DNA of 64,000 nt from Primula veris (Eukaryota; Streptophyta; Magnoliopsida; Ericales; Primulaceae), in contig OY821740.1 in the NCBI GenBank assembly GCA_963682055.1, positions 43,420,795-43,484,794 on the forward strand, written 5' to 3'. Each line of letters opens with the position of its first letter. Position 1 is the first letter of the stretch. This document shows positions 41,826-54,200 of the stretch, in pieces. The translations under genes and the position numbers were made by a program. The notes beneath the pieces were generated by a model. The model was not told the origin of the DNA and ran no database searches. It saw only the letters and a program-made list of their open reading frames with translations.

Positions 41826-44800
41826 ATGGGAGTACCATCATTTTACAGGTGGCTTATAAACAAATATCCTAAGATAGTTGTTAATGTTGTAGAAGAGAAA
41901 TTAAGAGGAGATGATGATATTATAGATACCACCTTGCCTAACCCTAATGGAATTGAGTTTGATAACTTGTATCTAGATATGAATGGGATAATACATCCCT
42001 GTTTTCATCCAGAAGGTGATCATGTAAGAACACTACGACCTCCCATGCATGTTTCATTTTTTTTGTTAACTTTTTTAAACCAAGTTAACCTGCTTTAAGT
42101 ATATATTAAGATGCTATTTATTATGTATTGGATTGAATATTTGCTTGCCACTTTTCTAGATAGAAAGATTGTGAAATCTTGGCGGATTTGTATAAATTAG
42201 TAACTATTATAAAAAATTCAAGTTGATGTCTTTTTATCACGTTAATTGAATATTGTAGAGACTATCTGTTGTTCCTGACTTTATTTTTTCCTGATCTGCT
42301 AAAAGGCAAAAGCTGCAAGGACTTGAAAATTTATGAGGCCGTTTTTATAATTAATGCTCTGAAAATATTGAGGTAGCTTAATTTAAAAAAGATAGCTTGG
42401 ATAGACTAGATAGATTCTTTTTTTACTAGATTATGGAGGTTAAGCTGTAAAATGGATTGAATATGTTGAGTCAAGATAAATATTGGCTTTTCGAGCTCAA
42501 CTTTGTGTGTTTTTGATTTAAAAAAACTCAAATTTGTTCAGATAAATCATTATTTGAATTCAAAAGTATATGTATTATTGTTTTTAAGGCATTAGGAAGT
42601 ATTTGAATATACTCATCTAGATATATTCTGTTATAGTACTACTCAATGGAGTACATATATTTGTATTCAAGTTAATCAGTAGACCATATATACTAATTAA
42701 CTCATGTCAAGCTCAAGCAATTCATTAATAATTTTGACTTGTTGGCTCTTTTTAAGGGACAAAATAAACAAACAGGTAATAGTGATTTTAGCTTTGTACA
42801 ACTACTTCTAATTTTGTTTAAAATTACATGACCAAGATGGTAAATATTCCATTAATATGCATATTATCATAATTTTGTTTCATATTCTCAGCCTCCACCT
42901 CCACGAAGTTTTCATGACGTTTGTAACAATGTGTTTGATTACATTGATCGGCTGTTCCTAATAGTGCGACCGCGCAAGTTGCTTTACTTAGCTATCGGTA
43001 AGCTCTTCTTTATTTTCCAAGATTTTAGTGACGGAAATTTGTGTATGTTTTTTTTCTTATACTTTTGATCAGTGTTGTATGCTCAACTAGACAGGAAAAA
43101 AACATACTTATTTCCGTTAATGTTGTGTAGATGGGGTTGCTCCAACGGCAAAGATGAATCAGCAGAGATCGGGAAGTTTTCGAAGTGCCAAAGATTGCGA
43201 AATTGCTGTGAGTTTAATTTACTTATAAAAAGAATATACGTAATTTTGGGGGGAAATAAAGTTTTAAGTAGGGAAAGATTTGCCTTGTAATTTGTTCCTT
43301 TGTAGGAATTGGAGGAGGAAAGGCTACGGAGAGAATTTGAACGGGATGGAAAATATGTTTTCCCAAAAAAAGAGTCCCAAACATCATATTCAAATATTAT
43401 CACACCAGGGTCAAAATTTATGCATGGATTGGCAAAGGCTTTACAGTCTTATGTTCACTTGCGCCTGAAGAACAATATTGGATGGAAAAATGTTAAGGTT
43501 GATTCTTAAAATATTTTCTTAGTTATTAAAAATATATGTTTAGATTGCTTTCTAGTTTCTAGTTAATCAATTTAATTGATTTTGTATTAAGAATTGCTAA
43601 TATATTGATTTTAGGTGATTCTTTCGGATGCTAATGTTCCTGGTGAAGGGGAACATAAGATAATGTCCTTTATAAGGACACAGCGGACTTTTCAGGACTA
43701 CGATCCTGAGACTCGACACTGCATCTATGGGCGGGTAAACAAATATAATGATGAATGTTATTCATTTTCTTTAGTGCTATAAAAAGTTTCACAAAAGCAT
43801 ATTAAGAGATTATCAATATAATGGTTAAAGCATATTTTAGAATAAGTATTCAGTAAGAGTGACGCCATTGTAAACATTTGTTCATAAATGATTATATTCA
43901 TTTTTGTAGCTAGTTTGATGTCTCATACTAATTGCTTATTTTCTCATGTAAAGCTACATTTTTACGAGACTTTTGAAATTAAAATTGAATTATTTGCCTC
44001 CTTATAATAAGAGTGCTAATAACACATCGATATACAGGACGCAGACTTGATAATGCTTGCCCTGTCTACACATGAGGTGCATTTCTCAATATTGAGAGAG
44101 GTAAATACGACTTATGTAAGTTTTATTCTTTGAGTTCCTCAACCCGTAATCATTTCAGGGAGAGCTAAAAGAGGTGCAAAGAAAGAGTGGAGCTGTTTTT
44201 ATTTTTCTCCTCATATTGTTTTACCTTTCTTGTAATTATATATTCCAATGCAGGATTTACTAATCCCGGAGCATCCTGTTTATCAACCTACTCGAAAATC
44301 CAATATTGGTGAAGTGGAGTTGAGTTTTTTGAAAACTAAGGACGTTGCAAAGATATGTTTAAAACCGTACCAAGTATGTAAATTCTTTTAAAACTGTTGT
44401 TAGCAAAATAAGTCATAGAAAACTCATTACTCTTTGGTCTTGTGTTTTTTATTTCCATGCTAGTTTTTGCACATCTGGATTCTCAGAGAGTATCTGGAGC
44501 TTGATTTGAATATCTTGGAACCTCCTGCAAATATGAAAATTGACCTTGAGAGAATAATTGATGATTTTATCTTCATTTGTTTTTTCATGGGAAATGATTT
44601 TCTGCCCCATATGCCTTCTTTGCAAATTCAAGAGGTTCCTTTTATTTTGTTTTTAGTCTTGTTTTCTTTTGTTTTTTCCCTGAGTATTACGAAGTTCAAA
44701 ATGTTGTTACTTTGTTCTATTCAGGGTGCTATCGATTTGTTAATCCATGTATACAAGGAGGAGTTCAAGAAAACTGGAGGAGGGTATTTAGTTGATGTGC

Positions 44801-47800
44801 AATTTGTAAGACTTTTTTATCTGCTTTGTTATACAACTATATAGCATGCTATCTTTGTTAAGGGTTTGTAATTTATTTTTTCTGTCATTTGATGTTTATC
44901 TATGTAGGTAGAAGATGACAACATGCGTTACATTAATTTGAAAAGAGTTGAGAAATTCATACTTTCAGTTGGCCAGAAAGAAGAACTTATTTTTAAGAAA
45001 AGAACTGAACTACGAGAGCGCACCTTAAGGAGGTTTGTATCTCAAAGTTCTAATCTGGTAAGCATAATTATATTTGTGACCGGCGATTGCTTGCACAACC
45101 CAACTACAACTATACAACTATCTAGGATAAAAAGGATTCATTTTTTTCCCTTTTAAAATCTAGCAGGAAGAAGATATTGATGAGTTAGCAAGCAATTCTA
45201 CGTCTTCGGTGATAAAATGCTCAGTGTCTATGCCATGTGAATCTGCAGCATCGTCAAATGCTGACAACTATTCTTCGGTAAAATTCTGTTTTCATCATGT
45301 ATATCTTTATAGTACTGAGGCCCCAGTAACAAAAAAAAAATCTAGTCTAGTGGTCACACTTTGACATTCTTATTTCCCTTTTATACATAATGAACTTGAA
45401 TTTGGATGGAAGAAGGATCAATTTCTATGTTAATACGGGGGTTAAAAGTTCTGTTGCGAAACTTGTGTTTGGCATTTTAAGAATGTTTCCTTGAAGCGCT
45501 TGTTAAGTTATTTTCCTGTAAAAACCGTGAGATGTAATCAGATGGAGGAGAATACTAGGGAACTGAAAGAGAGGCTGACATGTTGGTCCCGTGATAGATC
45601 TGACCTATTCAAGGGTGGAAGTTTTTTGGTAGATAAGGTATTTTTATATATCTAATACGTCAGTCAATTGTTAATATAATCATTTTGGTGTAACACTCTT
45701 TAACTGCAACTAAATTGCTTGAACAATGGTAAATGCAGGTCAAGTTTGGATCGCCAGGATGGAAAGAGAGATATTACAAGGAAAAACTTTATGTTGAAAC
45801 AAAGGAGGATAGAGAAAATACTAGAAAACTATTGGTATGCTGATTTATCTTATGATTAGCCCACTCTTAAATATTTCATTTCATACATGCCCCATCATGA
45901 AATACTGCTTCAGGCTGTATAATTTATGTATCTTTTATGTGCCAAAAGAAGTAAAACTGAAAATTTGGTTGGGCATATTTTGCCTTCTAGTTATACTAAC
46001 ATTACAAGTCATTTTTTAGTTGTGAGTTCTTTATTTGTAAAGCCGAATATTTGTTAAATCCCCGAAACAAGAAGGAAGATTGATAATCCAAACAAGAAAT
46101 ATTATGAGAGAAAATTGACAAAATAAGGAGAGATATAGAGAAAATAGATGAGAGAAAAGGGTTCTCTTTATTCCACCAAAAACTTACACAAACAATTGCA
46201 CGTGCTCCTTCTTTATTACTAAAGAGGACTAATTGGGTAATAAAAGAAATAAACAAAACAATCCACCAAATAAAAGATCGATACTAAAAGACTAATACTG
46301 AGAGAACCCCGAAACATAAATAAATGACGATTATGTAGCCACGCAGTCACGAAGGCGGACAGAGGGTCGAGTTACTCGAGTCGAGCATCGCCTTCCGTTC
46401 TTATCAATATTTCATCTTTAAGTCTTTGAAGTATTGATAAGATCTTTTCTGCTAATGATGAATTTTTTCTGAAGCTTTTGCATATAAGACCCCATACTTT
46501 GGGGGCTTTACAAGTTACTAGCTTTGAGAAAACATGATCACCTATTTACTCTCAGAAGACTACAGCTGAAGCATTGAAGAGCCCAAGTTTTTTTACTCTT
46601 GATAGCTTTTGGGCAGTTTTTTCTTTTATGGAAGGTTTTTAGCCTTTGTTTCTATACTGACTGGCACTATTATTGATCTTAATTTTAAGTTTTACTGGAA
46701 TAATCCCCTTGCGTTTCCTCTGTTTTGGTAAATGTGCATACCAACCGGGTTGGTGATTTGAGAAGTGTCTCAAGACACCTCTGCTTTGGCAAGTTTAAAT
46801 CTTGACGAACCTCTCATATCTGCATTCATTTTGTTTACTAAACATGATAAGAGGTGAGGGTTGCATTAGGAAAGTTGCTCAAAATAAAGCTTCAATAAAA
46901 GGTTTTGCTTTCTCAGATTTTGTCTGTAATTTCCCTTTGCTTAGTTTAATGGTTTCCTCTCTTGTAAGACATTTCAGTTTCTATATATAAAACGGTCCAG
47001 TGTTTATTAAAAAAAAAAGTCTTTGAAGTACTGTGTACATATAGACAACTGTTGGAATCTCCTTTCCCTTGTTTTTAGTTTCCTTTCTTTTTGTAATGCT
47101 TAGGTTCAGAAGTACACTGAAGGCCTTTGTTGGGTGCTGTTATATTATTTCTCCGGAGTGCCCTCCTGGAACTGGTAGTACAAGTTATCCAGGAAATTTT
47201 GATTTCCTTAAACTTTATTACTTTTGCGTTTGAAATTTCAGGAAACTCGGTTTTGACTTATTTATTTGAGTTTCTCTCTCCTCTGTACACCTTGTAAACC
47301 AGGTTTTATGATTATCACTATGGTCCGTTTGCTTCCGACCTGCGAGGTATGTCTACTGTGAGAGTCAAGTTTGAACAAGGTTTTCCGTTTAAACCCTTTG
47401 ATCAGCTAATGGGTGTTTTGCCGCCCAGAAGGTAATTAAGTATCACTAACTTTTTTTTTGAAGATTTAAGTATCACTAACTTGGTATTATGTTTACACCC
47501 TTTGTTTTGCTAATTAATATATCTTATTGAAATAAATAATTATTGACAGTGCGCACATGCTCCCAAAAGTGTATCAAGATCTCATGACTAGTCCGGACTC
47601 TGGCATACTAGATTTTTATCCGTCTGGTAAGGAAATGTTTTGAAAATAAGGCGGAAGTTGATTTAGAAGCTAAACTGATGATGTTTTGATTTTTTTCCTC
47701 TAATAAAATTGAAAATAAAATTTTCTTTTTTATCTGATCAGATTTTGAAGTTGATACGGACGGGAAACGTTTTCTGTGGCAGGTCTGTCTTCTGTTCCTT

Positions 47801-50049
47801 TTCTGTTCGATGTTTCCTTGTCTCAAATAAACCATAATTTTCATTTCATATGATAAATTTCTTAGTTTCTAGTTTTATGAGATTTCTAATTTATTCTGCT
47901 TTAAAATTGTAGGGTATTTGTAAGCTACCGTTCATTGATCAGAAACGCTTGATATCGGCGACTGAGAACTTGGAGGCTCAGCTTAATGTAAGTTTTGTTT
48001 TGTAGATAATACGGAATTTTTTTTGACGAACCTCGAGTACAATGTTTAAGATAGATATTCTTTTGTGATGATTTTTTTTAATCTACTGTTGCTGTGCTTT
48101 GCTCAATGGCATGTAGGATGACGAAAAAATAAGAAATTCTACGAAGAACGACGTATTATTTGTGAGAAGATACAATGTGTTGGGGCAGCAAATTTTTTCG
48201 GTCTACAAAAAGCAGCTTCATAGAAAATGTACCGATGTCATCCAAGAAAACATTCCTGCACATTTGAGGTAACTAACTATACATCATATGTTTTTATGAT
48301 CTTGTAAAAATACATGAATATATATGTAGACGAATTGTTCTTTATTTTCCAGCTGCGGAATTAATGGTTCAATAAGTCCTATTGATGATATTTCCGCTAT
48401 GTTAAACCTTACTGGGGATCAGGAGTCCCAGAAAGATACCAAGGATATTGAAGATGATAATAGTGTTATGTAAGTTTCATACCCTCTCCCTCTCCCTCTC
48501 TCTTGTGGATTTCTCAGCGCTTCTCTAAGGTTGTGTCTAAATTTTGTTTATCTGCCAAAATTTGATGAGATGCTACAAATTTTGTGTTCTTTTAGATGTG
48601 CCGAATATCTACTTCCCAAAAATGGCCATCTTTATCCAAGGCCCCTTACGAACAAATTCCCTGAGAAGGTACTACTCATTTTTTCTTGAAGATATCAATC
48701 AACATATTGTTCATCATTATCTGTAGTAAATCACCGTAAAAATATATATTAAGATGGTACAGATGGGCGCCTCATCTTTAACTGAATATCTACCACGAAA
48801 CGTATAGTAGAGAATTACTTATTTAGGTGATGTATAATTTGAAAGTATTTGCACTTTCCATATAAAACTCCTGCTAGACTAAATATGAAGGCCATTTATC
48901 TCAGTTGAATGTCTTCCAGGATATGTGTTGTGCATTACAAACTTTATCAGGTGATTTATAATTGAAAATATTTGCACTTTCTATATAAAACTCCTGTTTT
49001 GCTAGACTATATATGAAGCAGACATTATGGAAGTGACGTCACTATGGCATGAACATAGAGGAAACAGGAACAGTTACAGGTAACCTCTTTCTTTGAAGTG
49101 TGGTTCTCCTTTTTCTTAACTGTTAATTTCATTTTTGTATAGTTATGTATCATTTTGTTTCGAATTTTTAGACTGTCGTGTATAAAGTTAGCAATTACTA
49201 ACATTTATTTTTCTTTCTCCCAAAAGAACAAACCTTTTTTGTTTCGCCTTTGTACAGCACAAAACAATATTTTGGCGACTAATGGAAAAAAGATGAAAAG
49301 ATATTGTAAAAAACCGAAAATACGAAAATATCGTAAAAATTACTTGGTTTTAACTTTTATTAGGTAGTAAGTATCCCAACCTACCTTTTTCGTTTCCTAT
49401 TTGGTATTTCCCTAAATCTGTAGGTTGGTATACAAAATCAAAATCAAAATAAGATGATACGCTAATGTACAAAGTTGTAGTCAACCCTTTATTAAGTTTG
49501 AAACTAGAGAGAGTAATTTTGGGGAATTTTCATAGCAGCCGGCCTTTGGTCCCAAGTCATCCTAGGAAAACAATTACACAAATTCAGTCAAGCTCAAATA
49601 GGATGTCCGAGGGGGCAATACATAAATACGCTGGTACAGGTTGGGGGGCCGGTAGAGGAAACGTGTTTAATCCCAGTACAGACAGGGGTGAAAATAGCCC
49701 GAGCTCTGCCAGGGCAGCACATGTGCATGAGAGAGGTGTAGGGAGAGGAAGAGGGTTCCAAAACCAAGCTTGGAATATGAGTGATCGACAGAATTATAGA
49801 CCTTCTCAACCTGAGAGGGGTGATAATAGTGGATATTTTAATTCATATGGAAGAGGTGGCCAATGGAATAATAAACCATGGCGACAACCCAACGCTGCAG
49901 CGGATGATGGCCAAAAGTATAATGAGCAAATTCCAAGAATAAATGTCGGTTCTAGTAACTTGAATGGGAGCCGAGGACGTGGCCGAAACATGCCTAATGC
50001 CAAGGCTAGTTCGGAACACTGGAGGGTCACGAGCGATAGTAGTAAGTAA
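41826..50049 (+). CDS. XRN: XRN copy 3: complete XRN2/3-type exoribonuclease with altered 5'-phosphate pocket
   Basis: Exons: 41826-42023, 42892-42997, 43131-43207, 43306-43497, 43615-43734, 44038-44100, 44254-44373, 44464-44634, 44725-44805, 44908-45057, 45167-45277, 45542-45637, 45739-45834, 47104-47174, 47303-47431, 47550-47626, 47742-47782, 47913-47987, 48117-48268, 48353-48469, 48596-48668, 49006-49079, 49536-50049. They give about 967 residues with no frame break. MGVP start, PGEGEHK, DADLIM and GNDFLPHMP are intact. The segment at about 106-119 reads [14 protein letters not shown] where copy 2 has [14 protein letters not shown], so R107, R116 and R117 are lost. D74 is His, F77 is Cys, and YGLDAD is YGRDAD. 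The CCHC knuckle is absent here too. The Gly/Arg/Asn-rich tail is kept. Intron 13 carries a 581-bp retroposed insert. It converges with the MBD gene. Confidence 0.9.
46437..47017 (+). mobile_element. Retroposed 581-bp insert with poly-A in XRN copy 3 intron 13
   Basis: It is flanked by a target duplication of about 16 bp, AGTCTTTGAAGTA(T/C)TG (46421-46436 and 47018-47033). It ends in a run of A after GTGTTTATT, and copy 2 lacks it. It has no coding similarity I recognise. It could be a 5'-truncated LINE 3' end or a retrocopied transcript. Confidence 0.75.
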
Positions 50050-51203
50050 AACAATTAACAAGACGAGAAAACAAGCAAATCTTCTCCCCTTCCTAACAAT
50101 TCTCGCCGTTTTTTTTTTTGTCTATCAGATGATTACGTGATCCTTTTCATTTTTTGTCGTAGGGCGTCTTCCCTTTTAGATAGATTTCTAAATATGCTCC
50201 GATGGTAGTATTAATTTGTTCTGTACTTTATTAACGAACCTGTGAAAATGATCTTTTGGAGACAGGTTTTTTATGACATGTCTACCTGGAAAGAAAGTGT
50301 GCCTAATTTGTAGTTCTGGTGCTAAAGCTATTTCTTTGGTTGAGCGATATATTTGAATGCTTTTTAAAGATCTATTAAATTTGATATATGTGCAACATGA
50401 TTATTACCTGTCAACTAAAGGCTAAATCGGCTTTACTGGTTGAATACTTGAATGGTTCCGTCCACTGTATGTTCGAGGTACAGTACAACTATGATACACT
50501 TTGTGGCTGGTTTTTTGAATTGCCGCTGTGGTCTTTTGTTTGTTATGTTTGTGGGTGTCAGCGAAATGCAATCTGGTATGTATTTGGTTTCTATCTTATA
50601 GATATTACTCCACTAATGAAATTACTCCACTAATGAAATTAGGGAAATGAGTAAATGACAATAAGACTACACTACACACGCCATCAATTTTATGTGGCAC
50701 GGACAATAAAAACCTACACCAAACATATTCAAGTGATAACGCAGTTGCTTTAATTTCATTCGACCTCTGAAACTGCCGTGGATATGAACATGTCATTACC
50801 TGAAATATGACACTCGGGAGGGGCTGTTACAAGCTCACAAATAGTTTGACATATGCAGGAAATGTCCTTGTCTAGTGGCTTAGAGACTACTTAGAACATT
50901 TGATTAAAATAACTAAATCCCAAGGCTGATTTTAAGGATATATTTTAGGATTGACGGAAATGTATGAATTCGTACCTGTTATTAATGGCTATATTGGCAT
51001 TCATGACTAAATGCTACAATCAAACTGTGCTCGAAGTAAAGATGCTCGTATATACATGTATGACAGAAAGCCGTTTAACTGTATACCAAAGAGAGATGGG
51101 AATATCTCGGTTGATATAATACATAGCTAATAAACTCAATGGAAGTTTCAAATTTCATAAAATTAACTCTTTTAGATATCCAATGCACAACAATAATTGA
51201 TAT
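50050..51203. other. Intergenic stretch between the 3' ends of XRN copy 3 and MBD
   Basis: The first 250 bp match the 3' flanks of the other XRN copies. From about 50310 it is unique in this window, because units A and B have lost the equivalent DNA. Short ORFs here have no recognisable features. Confidence 0.6.
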
Positions 51204-54200
51204 CTACTTGGTGCTAGATATGAGAGTCTCTCCTGCAGCATCCCATTCTTGCTTAGTCGAACTTGACACCATTTTACCATCTATAAATGGCGTCCAATCA
51301 TGGTCAGACGGACCTGTTGATTTCCACGTCACCATCTTAGGCACGTCCTCATAGTCGAAGCTCGAAGGTTGATCCTTTTTAGGGCCAGAATCAGACTTTT
51401 TTCTTTTGCAGGCTCCAGGAGTCCCAGAAGGCTGCGCCTATAATGTACAAAAATATGTACAATTTAGAGAAAATACTGATTACGGAATAGTGGATAATAG
51501 TCGTTTTAAGTTTTAATGAAAGACAGGTAATTTACTCACACTAGCAGCACCATCAGCGGCAGGAGTGGTCTTCTTCTTTTTAGTTCCTGTTTTTAGAAAG
51601 TACTCGACTTCTCTCCTTGACCTCAAGCGGCATCGTGAGTTTGGGTCAACATAATACTGCATTGATATAGTTCAACAACGGGACCAATAATTATTACGAG
51701 GGGGGGGGGGGGGTAAATTCAAACAAAAAACAATATCAAGTAGAACGAACTATGGGAGGATTGAAACAATTCATTTTCAAAAAAAGTAAATATAAATTAG
51801 ATCTTGTAAAATTAAAGGGTGCCCGTGGCACCCTACTGTAACTACCTACCAAGTTACGACATGCATGTGTTCAAACAAATGTGCAAGTAAAGATGCTCAC
51901 AATTTTAGACAATTATTTCCTGTAAAAGCTAGAAACTGGGTGTCCGAGTTCGTAACTGTGTTCTCCCTGTCGAAACTACTGATCTAATGGACTGGAACTC
52001 AGTATAACATTTTCGAAAAGCTTTTTTTTTATTTGTTCCTAGTTCAACAAACCACAGCCCTTGATACAAGAGGAAACTACTTCTTTGTAACAGCTGTGGA
52101 TGGGATCAAGGAACCAATTTATTACCATTTGTTTCTGGTTTAATAAGGAAAAACAGTTTCAACTTTCTAATCAACCAGCGCAAAATCTATTAAACAATAT
52201 ATACACATACAACAAATTTCTAATGCCATTTTTTTAAAAGAATCACAGCTATGCTTTGTATCTCTTTTGCTATTGTACTGTAATACTATCATATTCATCT
52301 GCTTGAACATTTCTACATATTTATTAGGCCAAAAAGACCAAGACATGAAAGCGCAAGCCTAAGAGGTTCGGGGATACACAGTTGTTCTACCGACAAGAGG
52401 ATTTTCTTAAAATCTAAGCCGGTTGATTCCTAAATTAGAATATTACCGAGTCTAGATATGACTTTTAAGGTACAAATGTGAAGAAAAATTATAATCCAAA
52501 GCTATAAATCACCTAAAGCTAAATGAAAACACAACGAAGCCCTTGCAGGAACACTTTAGCAAAACTTCACTTTTTAAAACATTGATCTAAATTAGGGTGC
52601 ATAGAATTTAATTCAGTTTTCTTAAATTGAGTTTCATCTTCAATTCTATTTAGTTTTCAAGAATTTTAGAGGAGAGTTTTTTCCAGAAAAGAGTGTGGAT
52701 CTTGTCGTTTGGTCCTGTTAATCGTTCACTGAACATCTAAGCAGTAAAGAAGACATCCACAAGAACCCAGGTTCACGCTAGAAACTCAACAGAAATAATG
52801 ACTAGTCCAAGATATACAAACTGATTTTTGGGTCTGGATCATCGGGTTTCTTCTAGTTTACTATTTCTAGGTTGTATTCAGCTGATGGATAGATGCAACT
52901 TAAAACTACATAAAGGAAGTAAACTAGTAAAAGTTAGTTACTGCCAGCCTTATGGAAAATAACTGCTGATAAACTAATTGTATACAGGCCTAATCTTCAT
53001 CATTCCTAAAACAGCCTCTTTATACTGTTGAACTGCAAATCAATTTCTAGAAAGTACAAAATAAAATCCTAACCACTTTTTTAAGAAGCTCGATTCAACG
53101 CTTAAAAAAGCCGATAAAGCTTATTTTCCTGCTTTTACACGCAAAAAGGAACATACTTCTAATAACGCAGATCCTCTCAAACATAAAAAGATACTGTAAA
53201 GTTCAACCAATAAAAAGGCTACATGGTATTTCAGGATTATCCCAAGTGTTTCAAAACATTGACTTTAATTGATGTATGATACAACACCCTAAGGGCTAAG
53301 ATCAAACCAATATAGACCAACGAAATCTAACCCCAACCATGATAGAATAAACAGTAAATATATACCATGAGGGGAGATTTAGGTACCTACATCAGATAGA
53401 AAGAAGACGACTACATTATTTCAATCTTTTGTCTAAATCCGTTCTGATTTTTAAGTTCGAAATGCACGCCTATTTATAATGAACTTCGGAGAACTAAAAG
53501 ACACCCTATTAAGTAGAAAAATTACAAGAGAAATGGTTTCTAAGTAAAAAAGACTCAAAAATAGAAAAGACGCGCACTAAATGACACTTAAACATGCAAC
53601 AAATCTGCATTGTTCATACTAATCATTAACAAAACCCTGCCAAAAGAGTCAAACATCAACGAATCTGTCAAAGAAAGAAACCAATTGAACATAACAATGT
53701 GGAAAGGGGAATAAGCCGACAATATAATGTTGAAGCCAAAATAATGTTCCTTTCAAAAAGGAAGTATAAAGTATTAATTGTTTATGTCGTTTTCCTTTCA
53801 GGGTATTCAATTTCTGTTCCATAGTATAGACAAGACAAATTTCAGCAGCTACCGGCTAAAATACTAAGCTCGAGCCCTACGCATTTAGTCAATTTACATA
53901 AAAACACTTTGTTATATCGTCTATCCCCAAACAATCTAACTGTATGGGAGGGGTTAGATTTATAGCATTAGATTTAACTTTTCACCGTATAGGCTTACCT
54001 TTGAAAAATCTTTTTGTATTCACGCAAATTAGTGGTGGGCCTTGATAATGAATTTGTTGATCAGTATCATCAACAAAACAAACATCCTTCAAATTTACAT
54101 AAACGACAGGTCCTATGTTTAGTCATTAAAGCAACAAAAAATAAAAGGACTTATCAATTTTTAGTTGGACGTTATTAAGCAAGGAAGTTATAGATTCACC

